From positions 3,242,001-3,306,000 of the forward strand of contig NZ_LT838813.1 of assembly GCF_900176595.1 (NCBI RefSeq): a stretch of DNA of 64,000 nucleotides, given 5' to 3'. Position 1 is the stretch's first letter. Each line of letters opens with the position of its first letter. Below the pieces are notes generated by a model. It did no database searches. It saw only the letters and a program-made list of their open reading frames with translations, and was not told where the DNA came from. This document shows positions 15,846 through 22,911 of this stretch, in pieces. Made by a program: the position numbers and the translations under genes. Source of the stretch: Aquiflexum balticum DSM 16537 (GTDB taxonomy: Bacteria; Bacteroidota; Bacteroidia; Cytophagales; Cyclobacteriaceae).

Positions 15846-16439
15846 ATGAAAAGAATACTTATCCTTTTGATTTTAGTTTCAAATTTGACATTTGGACAAA
15901 CTACCGAAAATTACAACGAAAACTTAAACAAAGATTTCATTGAATATAACGACTTGATTTTAAAACAGGAATTTGAGAAATCAATGGAATATATGCTTCC
16001 TGAATTTTTTGAAATTATACCCAAAAATCAAATGATTTTGTTAATGAAACAAGTCTATAATAATCCTGACTTGGAATTTCAGGCGGATAAACCAAAAGAT
16101 ATTGTTTACGGAGAACCAATAAAGATTGAGGAAAAATATTATTCTGAAATAACCTACTCGTACGACATCAAAATGAAATTCAATAATATCGAGGAAAGTG
16201 AAGATGAAGAACAGAACGAATTGACTAAAAACTTAATGAAACTACAATTAGAAAAAACTTTTGGTTCTGGAAATGTAAATTTCAATAAGGAAACTCAATT
16301 CTATGAAATCCATTCAATAAAAAATGCGTTTGGAATTTCAGAAAATGGAACTTCTGATTGGAAATTCGTAGTGGTTGAACCTAAACAAAAGTTCATTTTG
16401 GAAAAAATATTACCAAAAGAATTGACCGAAAAACTATAA
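15846..16439 (+). CDS. Exported protein of unknown function, cassette 4
   Basis: 197 residues from ATG 15846 (a TTG at 15810 would place codons across the recombination core and is rejected). The signal peptide MKRILILLILVSNLTFGQ is clear. The mature part begins with a small helical domain (DLILKQEFEKSMEYMLPEFF) that resembles the first helices of NTF2-like/DUF3887-type secreted proteins, followed by strands. Stop is 6 bases before the next attC-like site. Function unknown. Confidence 0.7.
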   Translation: MKRILILLILVSNLTFGQTTENYNENLNKDFIEYNDLILKQEFEKSMEYMLPEFFEIIPKNQMILLMKQVYNNPDLEFQADKPKDIVYGEPIKIEEKYYSEITYSYDIKMKFNNIEESEDEEQNELTKNLMKLQLEKTFGSGNVNFNKETQFYEIHSIKNAFGISENGTSDWKFVVVEPKQKFILEKILPKELTEKL

Positions 16440-16445
16440 AGTAAC

Positions 16446-16580
16446 TAATGCCAACAGCGCATATAACTTATGGCGGGGAAAGTGGTAAATTCAAGTTTTG
16501 TTCATTTAGGTAAGCTTGGTGCAAGCCGACTAGAAAGTACTTCGAAAACCGCCACAAGTCATATCCGCAAAACGTGTGGC
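16446..16580 (+). other. attC-like site 4
   Basis: Starts TAATGCCAAC (16446-16455), an exact reverse complement of the cassette start GTTGGCATTA (15816-15825). Arms GCATATAACTTATGGCGG and CCGCCACAAGTCATATCC pair with few mismatches. The 3' core is GTGTGGC at 16574-16580, departing from the GTT form. Confidence 0.72.
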
Positions 16581-16591
16581 ATTGAAAAAAT

Positions 16592-17392
16592 ATGAGGCAG
16601 CTATTCTTACTTTTCTTACTAATTTCATTTGATGCTTATTCACAGGACGAGCAGAATTTTTATATAGATGAATTACTTGAGAGAATTCAATATGTAAATA
16701 ATCCTAATTCAAATGACATTCTCTGCATTTCTGAAATAGAAAGAGCTAAAAAAGATATAAAAAATGGAAGGATTGTATTCACCCAAACTGTAGGGTTTCT
16801 TTTCGGAGATATTCGATATGAAAGTGAGTTAAGGAAACTTTGCAAAGAATATGGATTGGTATTCGATTTTGACTTAATAAGTGATGTAATTTATGAAGGT
16901 CAAACCCAGGGTTGTTATGGGGACTTCATGGATAAAGTAATTATTGAGAGATACGGAATAGGCTTCAAAGAAAACCTGCATGAAAAAGCTGATAGTCTTT
17001 TCTTATTTCGAACTCAATCAGAAAATATACTTGTGAAATACTGGGATTGTGACGAAAGGCCAAGACTACCAAAAGAATTAGAAAGAACCGGAGATTATTT
17101 AACAACTATAAAAGTAAATAATCTTAATATCGTGAAAGAAAAATCTGAATTTGGAGGTTGGCCCTTTTTTGACCTAGGCTTTATAATAGAAAAAGACAGC
17201 ACAATATCAGACTTTTATATAAGTAATTTTGTGCCTCAATTGAAAGAGAATGAGAAATTTAGAGATGATTTATACAAAATTGCAGTAAGGGAACTAAAAA
17301 CTAATTATTCAAGATGGATACCAGGAACAATTAAAGGTATTCCGGTTAAAACCGATAATAATGTTAGGATATTTTTTGCGAAAGAAGAATAA
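16592..17392 (+). CDS. Exported protein with TonB-C-like end, cassette 5
   Basis: 266 residues with a signal peptide (MRQLFLLFLLISFDAYSQ). The N-terminal half includes IERAKKDIKNGRIVF and YEGQTQGCYGDFMDKVI, a pattern I have seen in FEKKY-type small Bacteroidota proteins; the C-terminal ~90 residues end with RWIPGTIKGIPVKTDNNVRI, a pattern (WxPG...G.PV...) like the C-terminal domain of TonB family proteins. It may be a periplasmic protein using a TonB-C fold for protein contact. The stop is two bases before the attC-like site at 17395. Function unknown. Confidence 0.68.
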   Translation: MRQLFLLFLLISFDAYSQDEQNFYIDELLERIQYVNNPNSNDILCISEIERAKKDIKNGRIVFTQTVGFLFGDIRYESELRKLCKEYGLVFDFDLISDVIYEGQTQGCYGDFMDKVIIERYGIGFKENLHEKADSLFLFRTQSENILVKYWDCDERPRLPKELERTGDYLTTIKVNNLNIVKEKSEFGGWPFFDLGFIIEKDSTISDFYISNFVPQLKENEKFRDDLYKIAVRELKTNYSRWIPGTIKGIPVKTDNNVRIFFAKEE

Positions 17393-17394
17393 AC

Positions 17395-17526
17395 GCCACA
17401 TAACACCACATATAGCTTATGGCGGGTGAACGGCTGCAAGCAAGGTTCTTGCTCCTTAGTTAAGCTTGGTTTCTGTGGACTGGAAAGTGCTTCGAAACCG
17501 CCACAAGCCATATGCAAACCGTTCGT
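17395..17526 (+). other. attC-like site 5, interrupted by an intron fragment
   Basis: Starts GCCACATAAC (17395-17404); the cassette starts GTGTGGC (16574), so the words match only in GTGGC/GCCAC. Arms ACATATAGCTTATGGCGG and CCGCCACAAGCCATATGC pair well. The GT of the 3' core (17525-17526) is followed directly by a group II intron 5' end. Confidence 0.6.
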
Positions 17527-17840
17527 GTGTGACTTGAATCGACCTTAAAAGCAGGTCGAATGCTTTGAAATGGATGGAGGACTATTGGGTAACCAATAGA
17601 GAGGCCCTTCGATGGTCCCGAAGCTTCGGGGGAGCAGCCATCAAACTGCCTTACGCTGCATCTGGCGGAAACTCCGGTGTGGTTAACGGTTAAGGAAAAA
17701 CGGGGACAAAGATCCCTGTAGGTATGTACATTGGAGCTGAATAGCCAGTCCCGAACTTGATTCGGGAAAAATGAACCAACGATGAAGTCTCGAGAAAGCA
17801 AATCATGATGTGATAAACAGGTAATTAGAACGGATAAGGA
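17527..17840 (+). mobile_element. Truncated, divergent group II intron (5' part only)
   Basis: It begins GTGTGACTTGAATC and follows the domain I sequence of copies 1 and 2 (TTGAAATGGATGGAGGAC, GGGTAACCAATAGAGAGGCC, CCTTACGCTGCAT) with many differences, then similarity stops near 17840. No reverse transcriptase, domain V or 3' end remains. Two extra palindromes, CCCGAAGCTTCGGG (17617-17630) and TCCCGAACTTGATTCGGGA (17749-17767), lie in places where the intact introns have other or no sequence. This is an old, dead insertion of a related intron. Confidence 0.75.
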
Positions 17841-17978
17841 AAGAATTTTGTACACCCTTATGTTTGGTTTTGGCTTGTTTTTAATAATGATTGCTAATGG
17901 AGCAATAAAATGAAGAAAGAAAAAATCTCTTATAAATATCATTTGGGAACCAATGCTTATTGTTTTAAAAAATGAAAC

Positions 17979-18302
17979 ATGGGAAGATATAATTATGTAA
18001 TTGCTTATGTTTTCATTTTGGGACTAGGAATGGTTTCTTTGGTTTTGTTTTTCTATCTCCATTATACACCAGAAATAAAAGAATATATAAATAAAGTTGA
18101 CGCTAGCAATACAACAATGGGATTTAGGCTGACTATAATATATGGTTTTGCTAAGTTGATTTCATTTACATTAGGAATTTCAATCCCAGTTGCAGTTTTA
18201 TTTAAGAGTATTAAAGAAGGAAGAAAAAAGAATTGCCGCCCGAACTGGTTCAGTTGTAAATGGAGGGCCGAAAAAAATGGGAAGAGCCGGAAAAACCGTT
18301 AA
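17979..18302 (+). CDS. Small two-TM membrane protein, cassette 6 remnant
   Basis: 107 residues from ATG 17979. Two membrane segments (YVIAYVFILGLGMVSLVLFF and LTIIYGFAKLISFTLGISI) followed by a basic tail that reads into GC-richer sequence, suggesting the original C-terminus may be altered by a frameshift or fusion near 18230. Just upstream (about 17830-17913) is an open fragment ending MIANGAIK with no start, which looks like the tail of another lost gene. The gene ends 22 bases before the final attC-like site. Function unknown. Confidence 0.5.
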   Translation: MGRYNYVIAYVFILGLGMVSLVLFFYLHYTPEIKEYINKVDASNTTMGFRLTIIYGFAKLISFTLGISIPVAVLFKSIKEGRKKNCRPNWFSCKWRAEKNGKSRKNR

Positions 18303-18324
18303 ATTGTACCGGACAACTGAACAG

Positions 18325-18408
18325 ACATATAACAGGCAGATTGGGGTCAGGCCACCAAAAGACCACTGGACCATCCGGGCCCGACCCCAATCTGCCGTAC
18401 CGTTATGC
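18325..18408 (+). other. attC-like site 6, short form
   Basis: A compact site: ACATATAAC (18325-18333), arm GGCAGATTGGGGTC (18335-18348) pairing perfectly with GACCCCAATCTGCC, and the 3' core GTTATGC (18402-18408). Only this site has the short (~84 nt) form and a core that is a commonly seen integron core word. It ends array 1; the hydrolase gene that follows has no attC-like site after it. Confidence 0.65.
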
Positions 18409-18426
18409 AAAAAAACAGCAATAGAA

Positions 18427-20190
18427 ATGACCATTAAAAAACTTTGTCTAGCATTTCTTTTTCTTTCAACCTATCAGTACTGTTTAGGTCAGGTAGAGAA
18501 TTTTAAATCTTATTACGTCCCGGCCGTGGGAGGAACCCAATTGGCTGTTGATGTATTCTTTCCTGACAACTATCAGGGGGAAAAACTGCCCGTTTTGTTT
18601 GAATTCACGAGGTATTGGAGATCCAGGGAGGATCCTGAGACGGGTAAACCCATGCCATCCCTGAGAAACCAGGATAAATTTTTTCTGGAAAATGGATATA
18701 TTCTTGCCAAGGTCGATGCCAGAGGCACCGGGGCATCATACGGTGTTAGGACAGGAGAATATACCCCTACCGAAGTTCGGGATGCTTTTCATGTAGTCGA
18801 CTGGATGGTGAATCAAAATTGGTCTGACGGTAATGTTGGTGCGTATGGGGGTTCCTACTCAGGGACTACGGCAGAATTGCTCTGTGCCACGGGGCATAAG
18901 GCCGTCAAGGCAGTCGTTCCGGGCTGGTCTGATTTCAATGTCTATGAAAGTCCGATCAGGCCCTATGGCATGCTGGCAACAGGATTCATTTCCCAGTGGA
19001 GTCAATTCGTCAATTGGCTGGATCAAAATTCTACAGAAAATTTGGGTTCAAGTGTCCGGCGTGTCACGGAAGACAGGCCAATGGAAGCCATACAGGAGCA
19101 TGCCCAAAATCCTATTGTTTTGGAACTGGCCACGAGGGCAAAATATAGAGATTCAAAATTTGGGGATTTCAAATATGAAGAAATGGATCCCCTGTTCTGG
19201 AAAAATGAAATCTCGGAATCCAATATCCCTATGTTGGTGCTGACGAGCTGGATGGATGCAGGAACTGCAGAAGGCTCATTACTGAGGTTGGCCCATTTCC
19301 CTAACCCACAAAAAATCATCCTGATGCCCAATTCACACGGTGGTGCCCATCATACAAGTCCTTTCCAGGTTTCCGATCAATTGGTCCCCCCTGTTCCTTC
19401 TGTCAAGGAGCAAATGCAGCTTCAATTGGACTTTTTTGATTTTTACCTAAAAAGCAAGAATACGGGACTTGAGGATTGGCCTACCATCAGGTATTACAAC
19501 TTTGGGGAAGAGGCATTCAAATCATCTGATACCTGGCCTCCCAAAGGACAGGAAAGGATGAAATATTACTTAGGAAATAATGGGATTTTAAGGACTTCTG
19601 TCAATGAAGAGGTTTCCGGAGCGGATACCTATCAGGTCAACTTTGAAGTCAGTACCGGGACAAACAACCGATGGTCCACCCAAATGGGCAAACCTGTTTT
19701 GAATCTGGACAATAGAAATGCTGCGGATTCACTCATGTTGACTTATACCACAGAACCCCTTAGTGAAGACCTTCAGATAACAGGAACCCCGTTCATTACC
19801 CTCCATCTTTCTTCCACCCATAAGGAAGGGGCTATATTTGTTTACTTGGAAGATATTGATCAAAACGGAAGAAGCCGATACATCACCGAAGGTGGTCTTT
19901 TACTTGAACACCGCAGGCTTTCCACCAATAATATGTATGAAGGAATTCCGTATCATTCATTTAATGAGTCGGATGCATCACCGATGCCAATTGATCAGAT
20001 TCAGGAAATCAGTATGAAGCTATGGCCTATATCCGTTCTGGTTAAAAAAGGCCATTCGATCAGAATTGCGATTTCCGGGGCGGATAAAGATACCTTTGAT
20101 CGGGTACCTGCTGAAGGAACCCCGACATACAGTATATACAGGAATAAGTTCAACGTTTCGTTTATTGATCTTCCGGTAATTCCAAAGTAA
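18427..20190 (+). CDS. Exported CocE/NonD-family serine hydrolase
   Basis: 587 residues from ATG 18427, giving the signal peptide MTIKKLCLAFLFLSTYQYCL; a longer frame reaching back to 18190 would cross the attC-like site and is rejected. The alpha/beta-hydrolase part has the nucleophile motif GGSYSG, an oxyanion stretch RGTGAS, the Asp in TSWMDAGT and the catalytic His in NSHGG; the C-terminal ~200 residues match the X-Pro dipeptidyl-peptidase C-terminal jelly-roll (ITGTPFITLHLSS). Family members cleave esters, acyl groups or N-terminal peptides. Likely periplasmic. It is transcribed like the cassettes but is larger and richer in GC, so it may be chromosomal. Confidence 0.85.
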   Translation: MTIKKLCLAFLFLSTYQYCLGQVENFKSYYVPAVGGTQLAVDVFFPDNYQGEKLPVLFEFTRYWRSREDPETGKPMPSLRNQDKFFLENGYILAKVDARGTGASYGVRTGEYTPTEVRDAFHVVDWMVNQNWSDGNVGAYGGSYSGTTAELLCATGHKAVKAVVPGWSDFNVYESPIRPYGMLATGFISQWSQFVNWLDQNSTENLGSSVRRVTEDRPMEAIQEHAQNPIVLELATRAKYRDSKFGDFKYEEMDPLFWKNEISESNIPMLVLTSWMDAGTAEGSLLRLAHFPNPQKIILMPNSHGGAHHTSPFQVSDQLVPPVPSVKEQMQLQLDFFDFYLKSKNTGLEDWPTIRYYNFGEEAFKSSDTWPPKGQERMKYYLGNNGILRTSVNEEVSGADTYQVNFEVSTGTNNRWSTQMGKPVLNLDNRNAADSLMLTYTTEPLSEDLQITGTPFITLHLSSTHKEGAIFVYLEDIDQNGRSRYITEGGLLLEHRRLSTNNMYEGIPYHSFNESDASPMPIDQIQEISMKLWPISVLVKKGHSIRIAISGADKDTFDRVPAEGTPTYSIYRNKFNVSFIDLPVIPK

Positions 20191-20976
20191 AATCCGTACC
20201 GCAATGACTCCTGCAGGCAGGAGTGTCATCAACGTTCCATGAAGGTTCAATCACCACTTCCTCCCTTCTGAGTTTTCATAATGCAACTTTACGGAGTAAT
20301 TACCTATCTGGAAAAATGGGGTTTATCGGATGGATACAATTATAGGAAACAATTCGTTCTAAATACTTTTCATTGGCTCTCAGGTATCTTGGAATAAAAA
20401 AGCCAGGTTAAATATGTTGCTGTAAATGCACAGTATTCGCTCTGACTTACAGAAAAATAGATCCTAAACAATAATGCTGATGCAAAAAATGAAACCCTTT
20501 TTAATAATTGTATTATGTATTGCAGTCTGTACTTTATTCGGACAAGAGAGTTATACTCCGATTAAAGATACCTTGAAATTTATTGAATAGAAAAGTAAAT
20601 TTTTGACTGCGCTTTAAATTTGACAAAGTAGGGCTAAAGCAATTTTATCAAAATCCAGTTCAGAGGGGTACTTCGGAAGTGGGGGGGGGGTGATAAGCCT
20701 CTTACAAACTAAAAGTAATTCTTGAAAACTGGAATTACTCCGAATACTGTAAGGGATCCAAAAATAAGAAGGCACGCGTCAAGAATAGCCTCAGTGAAGC
20801 AATTTATCGAGCAGCCAGAATGCAGGATGGATAATCTACACCCAGCGTCAGATCAAGCCTTCCCTGTTTTTGGCGGAAAGTCTGATTCACTTTTGACATT
20901 ATTTCGGCCAAAAACCGGAGACGTTTTGCTGTTCATTTCCCCCGGGTTGCGTTCCTTACCCGGGGCTACCCATATT
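20191..20976. other. Degenerate intergenic region with hairpins and a G10 run
   Basis: No intact gene is supported. It contains a palindrome GACTCCTGCAGGCAGGAGTG (from 20206) just after the hydrolase gene, a run of ten G at 20681-20690, and a GC-rich hairpin CCCCGGGT (20940-20947) with ACCCGGGG (20958-20965). Open frames around 20722-20979 have no start context or recognisable product and look like non-coding repeat sequence. Confidence 0.5.
20474..20590 (+). pseudogene. Relict 5' end of an exported-protein gene
   Basis: From ATG 20474 the frame encodes 38 residues: a good signal peptide (KPFLIIVLCIAVCTLFGQ) and then ESYTPIKDTLKFIE before TAG. A signal peptide with only 15 following residues is best explained as the start of a gene whose rest was deleted or replaced. 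No downstream continuation was found in the three frames. Confidence 0.4.
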
Positions 20977-20999
20977 TGATCCCCATGGGATCATTTTTT
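20977..20999 (+). terminator. Intrinsic terminator upstream of array 2
   Basis: TGATCCC (20977-20983) pairs perfectly with GGGATCA (20987-20993) around CAT, followed by six T. It insulates the second array leader, as the hairpin at 7215 does for the first. Confidence 0.7.
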
Positions 21000-21110
21000 A
21001 ATTCAAACCGGCTGCTACCAATAATGAGCCAAATAAATCCTCAGCAATACGCCGATAGAAATAATCATTCAATAAAATGAAATTTCAAATAATAAAAACA
21101 TCCTTTTTAA

Positions 21111-21234
21111 GGTATTTTTTGTGGTGGAAGAATTTAGTAGGTTTAGAAAATAAAAGTTACCTCAGTTGTATCTATTTGACTTCACCGAAGGAAATAAGTA
21201 AACCTCTAGGTTATAAATAAACAAGTTGTGTGTA
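21111..21234 (+). other. attI-like leader of cassette array 2
   Basis: Second copy of the leader at 7238. It begins GGTATTTTTTGTGGTGGAAG, continues AATTTAGTAGGTTTAGAAAA, and ends AATAAACAAGTTG, with the G of the GTT core at 21225, exactly 114 nt after the first base, as in copy 1. The middle ~55 bases differ from copy 1. The conserved ends and fixed spacing suggest a functional unit rather than random duplication. Confidence 0.6.
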
Positions 21235-21245
21235 ATTAAAAAATT

Positions 21246-21725
21246 ATGATTAAGAAGTTTTTACTAATTGGCTTTAGCATTCTATCAATTGGAATCTTAT
21301 TTTATTTCATTTCTCCAATCCTGTTGGTTTCTTCTACATCTGACAAATCAAACGTAGAAATATTTAATCCAAAAAATCGCGAAACAATATACTTACTAAA
21401 AACTTCTTGGGGATTAAACGGGTCCAGAATGGCAATTGGATTGAATACTGAATTAAAGGTAGGTTTCAAGGATAGTTATGAAGATAAATATGAGTGTGTG
21501 GGATTTTGTGATAGTCCAATACTTTATAAACTAGAGCAAGATACATTATTCGTTTACGATGGAAATTGGCAATTTCCAAAAGAAGATAATTTTAAAACAC
21601 CAATAAAGATAATCGAATTGAAAGTACAAGAACGACTGGGAATCTATAGGAACTACAAAAGTCTAAATTTGAAAATATTTCCTGAAGATCAAACTTATAT
21701 AATTGAAAATTCAGCAAAAAAGTAA
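21246..21725 (+). CDS. Membrane-anchored or exported protein, unknown function
   Basis: 159 residues with an N-terminal hydrophobic segment (FLLIGFSILSIGILFYFISP) that may be an uncleaved anchor, followed by a beta-rich domain with two cysteines close together (YECVGFCDSPILY). First cassette after the leader of array 2; ATG 21 bases after the core, stop three bases before the attC-like site. Function unknown. Confidence 0.65.
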   Translation: MIKKFLLIGFSILSIGILFYFISPILLVSSTSDKSNVEIFNPKNRETIYLLKTSWGLNGSRMAIGLNTELKVGFKDSYEDKYECVGFCDSPILYKLEQDTLFVYDGNWQFPKEDNFKTPIKIIELKVQERLGIYRNYKSLNLKIFPEDQTYIIENSAKK

Positions 21726-21727
21726 AC

Positions 21728-21864
21728 TATACACAACATCACCTTGGATACAGCGGGCGGTTCAGAGTAAATAGAAAGTTTAGTATCTTCAAGAAGTTAG
21801 GAGTAGGTTGGAAGAGTTCGGCTCCGAAAGCCCGCCGTCTCCAAGCTGAATCCCGCCGTGCGCA
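21728..21864 (+). other. attC-like site 7
   Basis: Starts TATACACAAC (21728-21737), arms CACCTTGGATACAGCGGGCGG and CCCGCCGTCTCCAAGCTG, closely similar to site 2. The 3' core is GTGCGCA at 21858-21864. Confidence 0.65.
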
Positions 21865-21943
21865 TCAGCATTAAGAAAACCCACGACCAAAATAGTTTCC
21901 TAAAAAAGAAACTTTTATATTTGAAGGAATAAAGGAAACTTGA

Positions 21944-22303
21944 ATGGATAATTATAAATTCAGGGTAGAATTTTTGGAAGATGCGAGGCAATTCCTTGAT
22001 GAACTTGACGAAAAAGCAAGGGAGAAAATTTTTTACAATATTTGGAAGGCCAGCATTACAAATGACAGAGAACTTTTTAAAAAACTTCAGGATGAAGTGT
22101 GGGAGTTTAGGACGAAGTTCAGCAAAACGTATTATAGGCTATTTGCTTTTTGGGATAAAACAGCCAAGGAAGATACAGTAGTGATATCAACCCATGGGCT
22201 GATAAAAAAGACAGGAAAAGTTCCAAAAGGAGAAATAGAAAAGGCGAGGAAGCTTATGGAGCAATATTTTCAAGAGAAAAAAGAAAAAGGGAGGAAAAAA
22301 TGA
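21944..22303 (+). CDS. RelE/HigB-like type II toxin (Gp49 family)
   Basis: 119 residues. The layout VEFLEDARQFLDELDEKARE, then FKKLQDEVWEFRTKFSKTYY, RLFAFWD and STHGLIKKTGKVPKGEIEKA is the Gp49/HigB type: a RelE-fold mRNA interferase that cleaves mRNA at the ribosome. The conserved ELR-type segment is present as EVWEFRTKF. The toxin precedes the antitoxin, as in HigBA, and the stop overlaps the antitoxin start by four bases (ATGA). In cassette arrays such pairs are thought to stabilise the array. Confidence 0.85.
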   Translation: MDNYKFRVEFLEDARQFLDELDEKAREKIFYNIWKASITNDRELFKKLQDEVWEFRTKFSKTYYRLFAFWDKTAKEDTVVISTHGLIKKTGKVPKGEIEKARKLMEQYFQEKKEKGRKK

Positions 22304-22608
22304 AAACGTACAGTTTAGAGGAGTTGACCGACAAGCATATCGGAAAAAAAGGAACAAAAAAAAGGGATGAATTCGAGAACGAACTTCGTCTTGACTTATT
22401 GGGCTATGCCATTAAGCAGGCAAGGAAGGAGCGGAATTTAACTCAAGAGCAGCTCGGGGAATTAGTAGGAGTAAAAAAGGCTCAAATCTCAAAAATTGAA
22501 AACAGCACCACAGATGCCAGATTTTCGACAATAATGAAGGTATTTGAAGTTTTGGGAGCAAGTGTGAAATTTAATGTTGAGCTGAACGACAAAAAATTGG
22601 CTTACTAA
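22300..22608 (+). CDS. HigA-like XRE-family antitoxin
   Basis: 102 residues with a helix-turn-helix in the middle (YAIKQARKERNLTQEQLGEL, then GVKKAQISKIENSTTDARFS), the Cro/CI type used by HigA antitoxins for autorepression, and a short N-terminal extension (SLEELTDKHIGKKGTKKRDE) that probably wraps the toxin. Coupled to the toxin by a four-base overlap. It likely represses its own promoter in the gap 21865-21943 together with the toxin. Confidence 0.87.
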   Translation: MKTYSLEELTDKHIGKKGTKKRDEFENELRLDLLGYAIKQARKERNLTQEQLGELVGVKKAQISKIENSTTDARFSTIMKVFEVLGASVKFNVELNDKKLAY

Positions 22609-22621
22609 AAAAGAATGCCGA

Positions 22622-22755
22622 ATGCATAACATCACCTTGGATACAGCGGGCGGGGAAATGCAAAATTGAAAGTGATTACCTTTAATAAACCTTGGTCGTG
22701 GCGGAGAGTGAATCGGGTTTTAATGCCCGCCTGCTCTTAGCCTTTGCCGTTAACT
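22622..22755 (+). other. attC-like site 8
   Basis: Starts ATGCATAAC (22622-22630); arms AGCGGGCGGG and GCCCGCCTGCT pair well, the outer arms weakly. The 3' core is GTTAACT at 22749. It is followed by a chromosomal-type peptidase gene, so it closes array 2. Confidence 0.6.
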
Positions 22756-22911
22756 TTGCTTTCTGAGCTTTTTTGGGAGGACAATCCCTAAGGTCAATTG
22801 TACCGTATTTTTACCGATAGGATATTTAAGATGTATCCTGTATTTTTTTTTAAATAAGTTTAATTGAATTTCTTTAGTTTTAAAAGAACAAAAAACCAAC
22901 CCATTCAAGCT

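Larger units (their letters stand above)
7352..18408 (+). mobile_element. Integron-like gene cassette array 1 (CALIN-like, no integrase)
   Basis: At least six cassettes in one orientation, each one to three small genes followed by an imperfect palindrome. Cassette starts and ends carry matched words: GTTGGCGGTA/TACCGCCAAC (7352/9861), GTTATCGGTT/AACCGATAAC (9991 across the intron/12581), GTTGTAGCA/TGCTACAAC (12708 across the intron/15690), GTTGGCATTA/TAATGCCAAC (15816/16446), a partial match at 16574/17395, and a final short site at 18325-18408. In integrons this complementarity arises because the attC 5' core pairs with the cassette's own first bases. Two intact group II introns and one fragment interrupt the sites. 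The term CALIN (cluster of attC lacking integrase) fits what is visible; an integrase elsewhere in the genome is possible. Confidence 0.7.
21225..22755 (+). mobile_element. Integron-like gene cassette array 2
   Basis: Two cassettes: a 159-aa protein gene, with start word GTTGTGTGTA (21225) and end word TATACACAAC (21728) complementary at 9 of 10 positions, and a toxin-antitoxin pair whose start and end words match poorly. The two sites share the arms CACCTTGGATACAGCGGGCGG with site 2 of array 1, so the arrays exchange or share attC types. No intron is present in this array. Confidence 0.62.

Noticed and set aside
18190-18426. N-terminal extension of the CocE-type hydrolase
   Set aside because: It crosses the short attC-like site and overlaps another gene; the signal peptide begins at ATG 18427.
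20722-20979. 85-residue frame in the degenerate region
   Set aside because: No start context, crosses a GC-rich hairpin and has no recognisable product.
9861-22755. attC-like palindromes as REP elements or transposon ends
   Set aside because: REPs share one sequence and do not carry cassette-specific complementary ends; no transposase or target duplications accompany them. A dispersed-repeat origin is still possible for some, so confidence is kept moderate.
7352-22755. CRISPR array
   Set aside because: Repeats are long palindromes separated by genes of 0.5-2.5 kb, and no cas genes are present.
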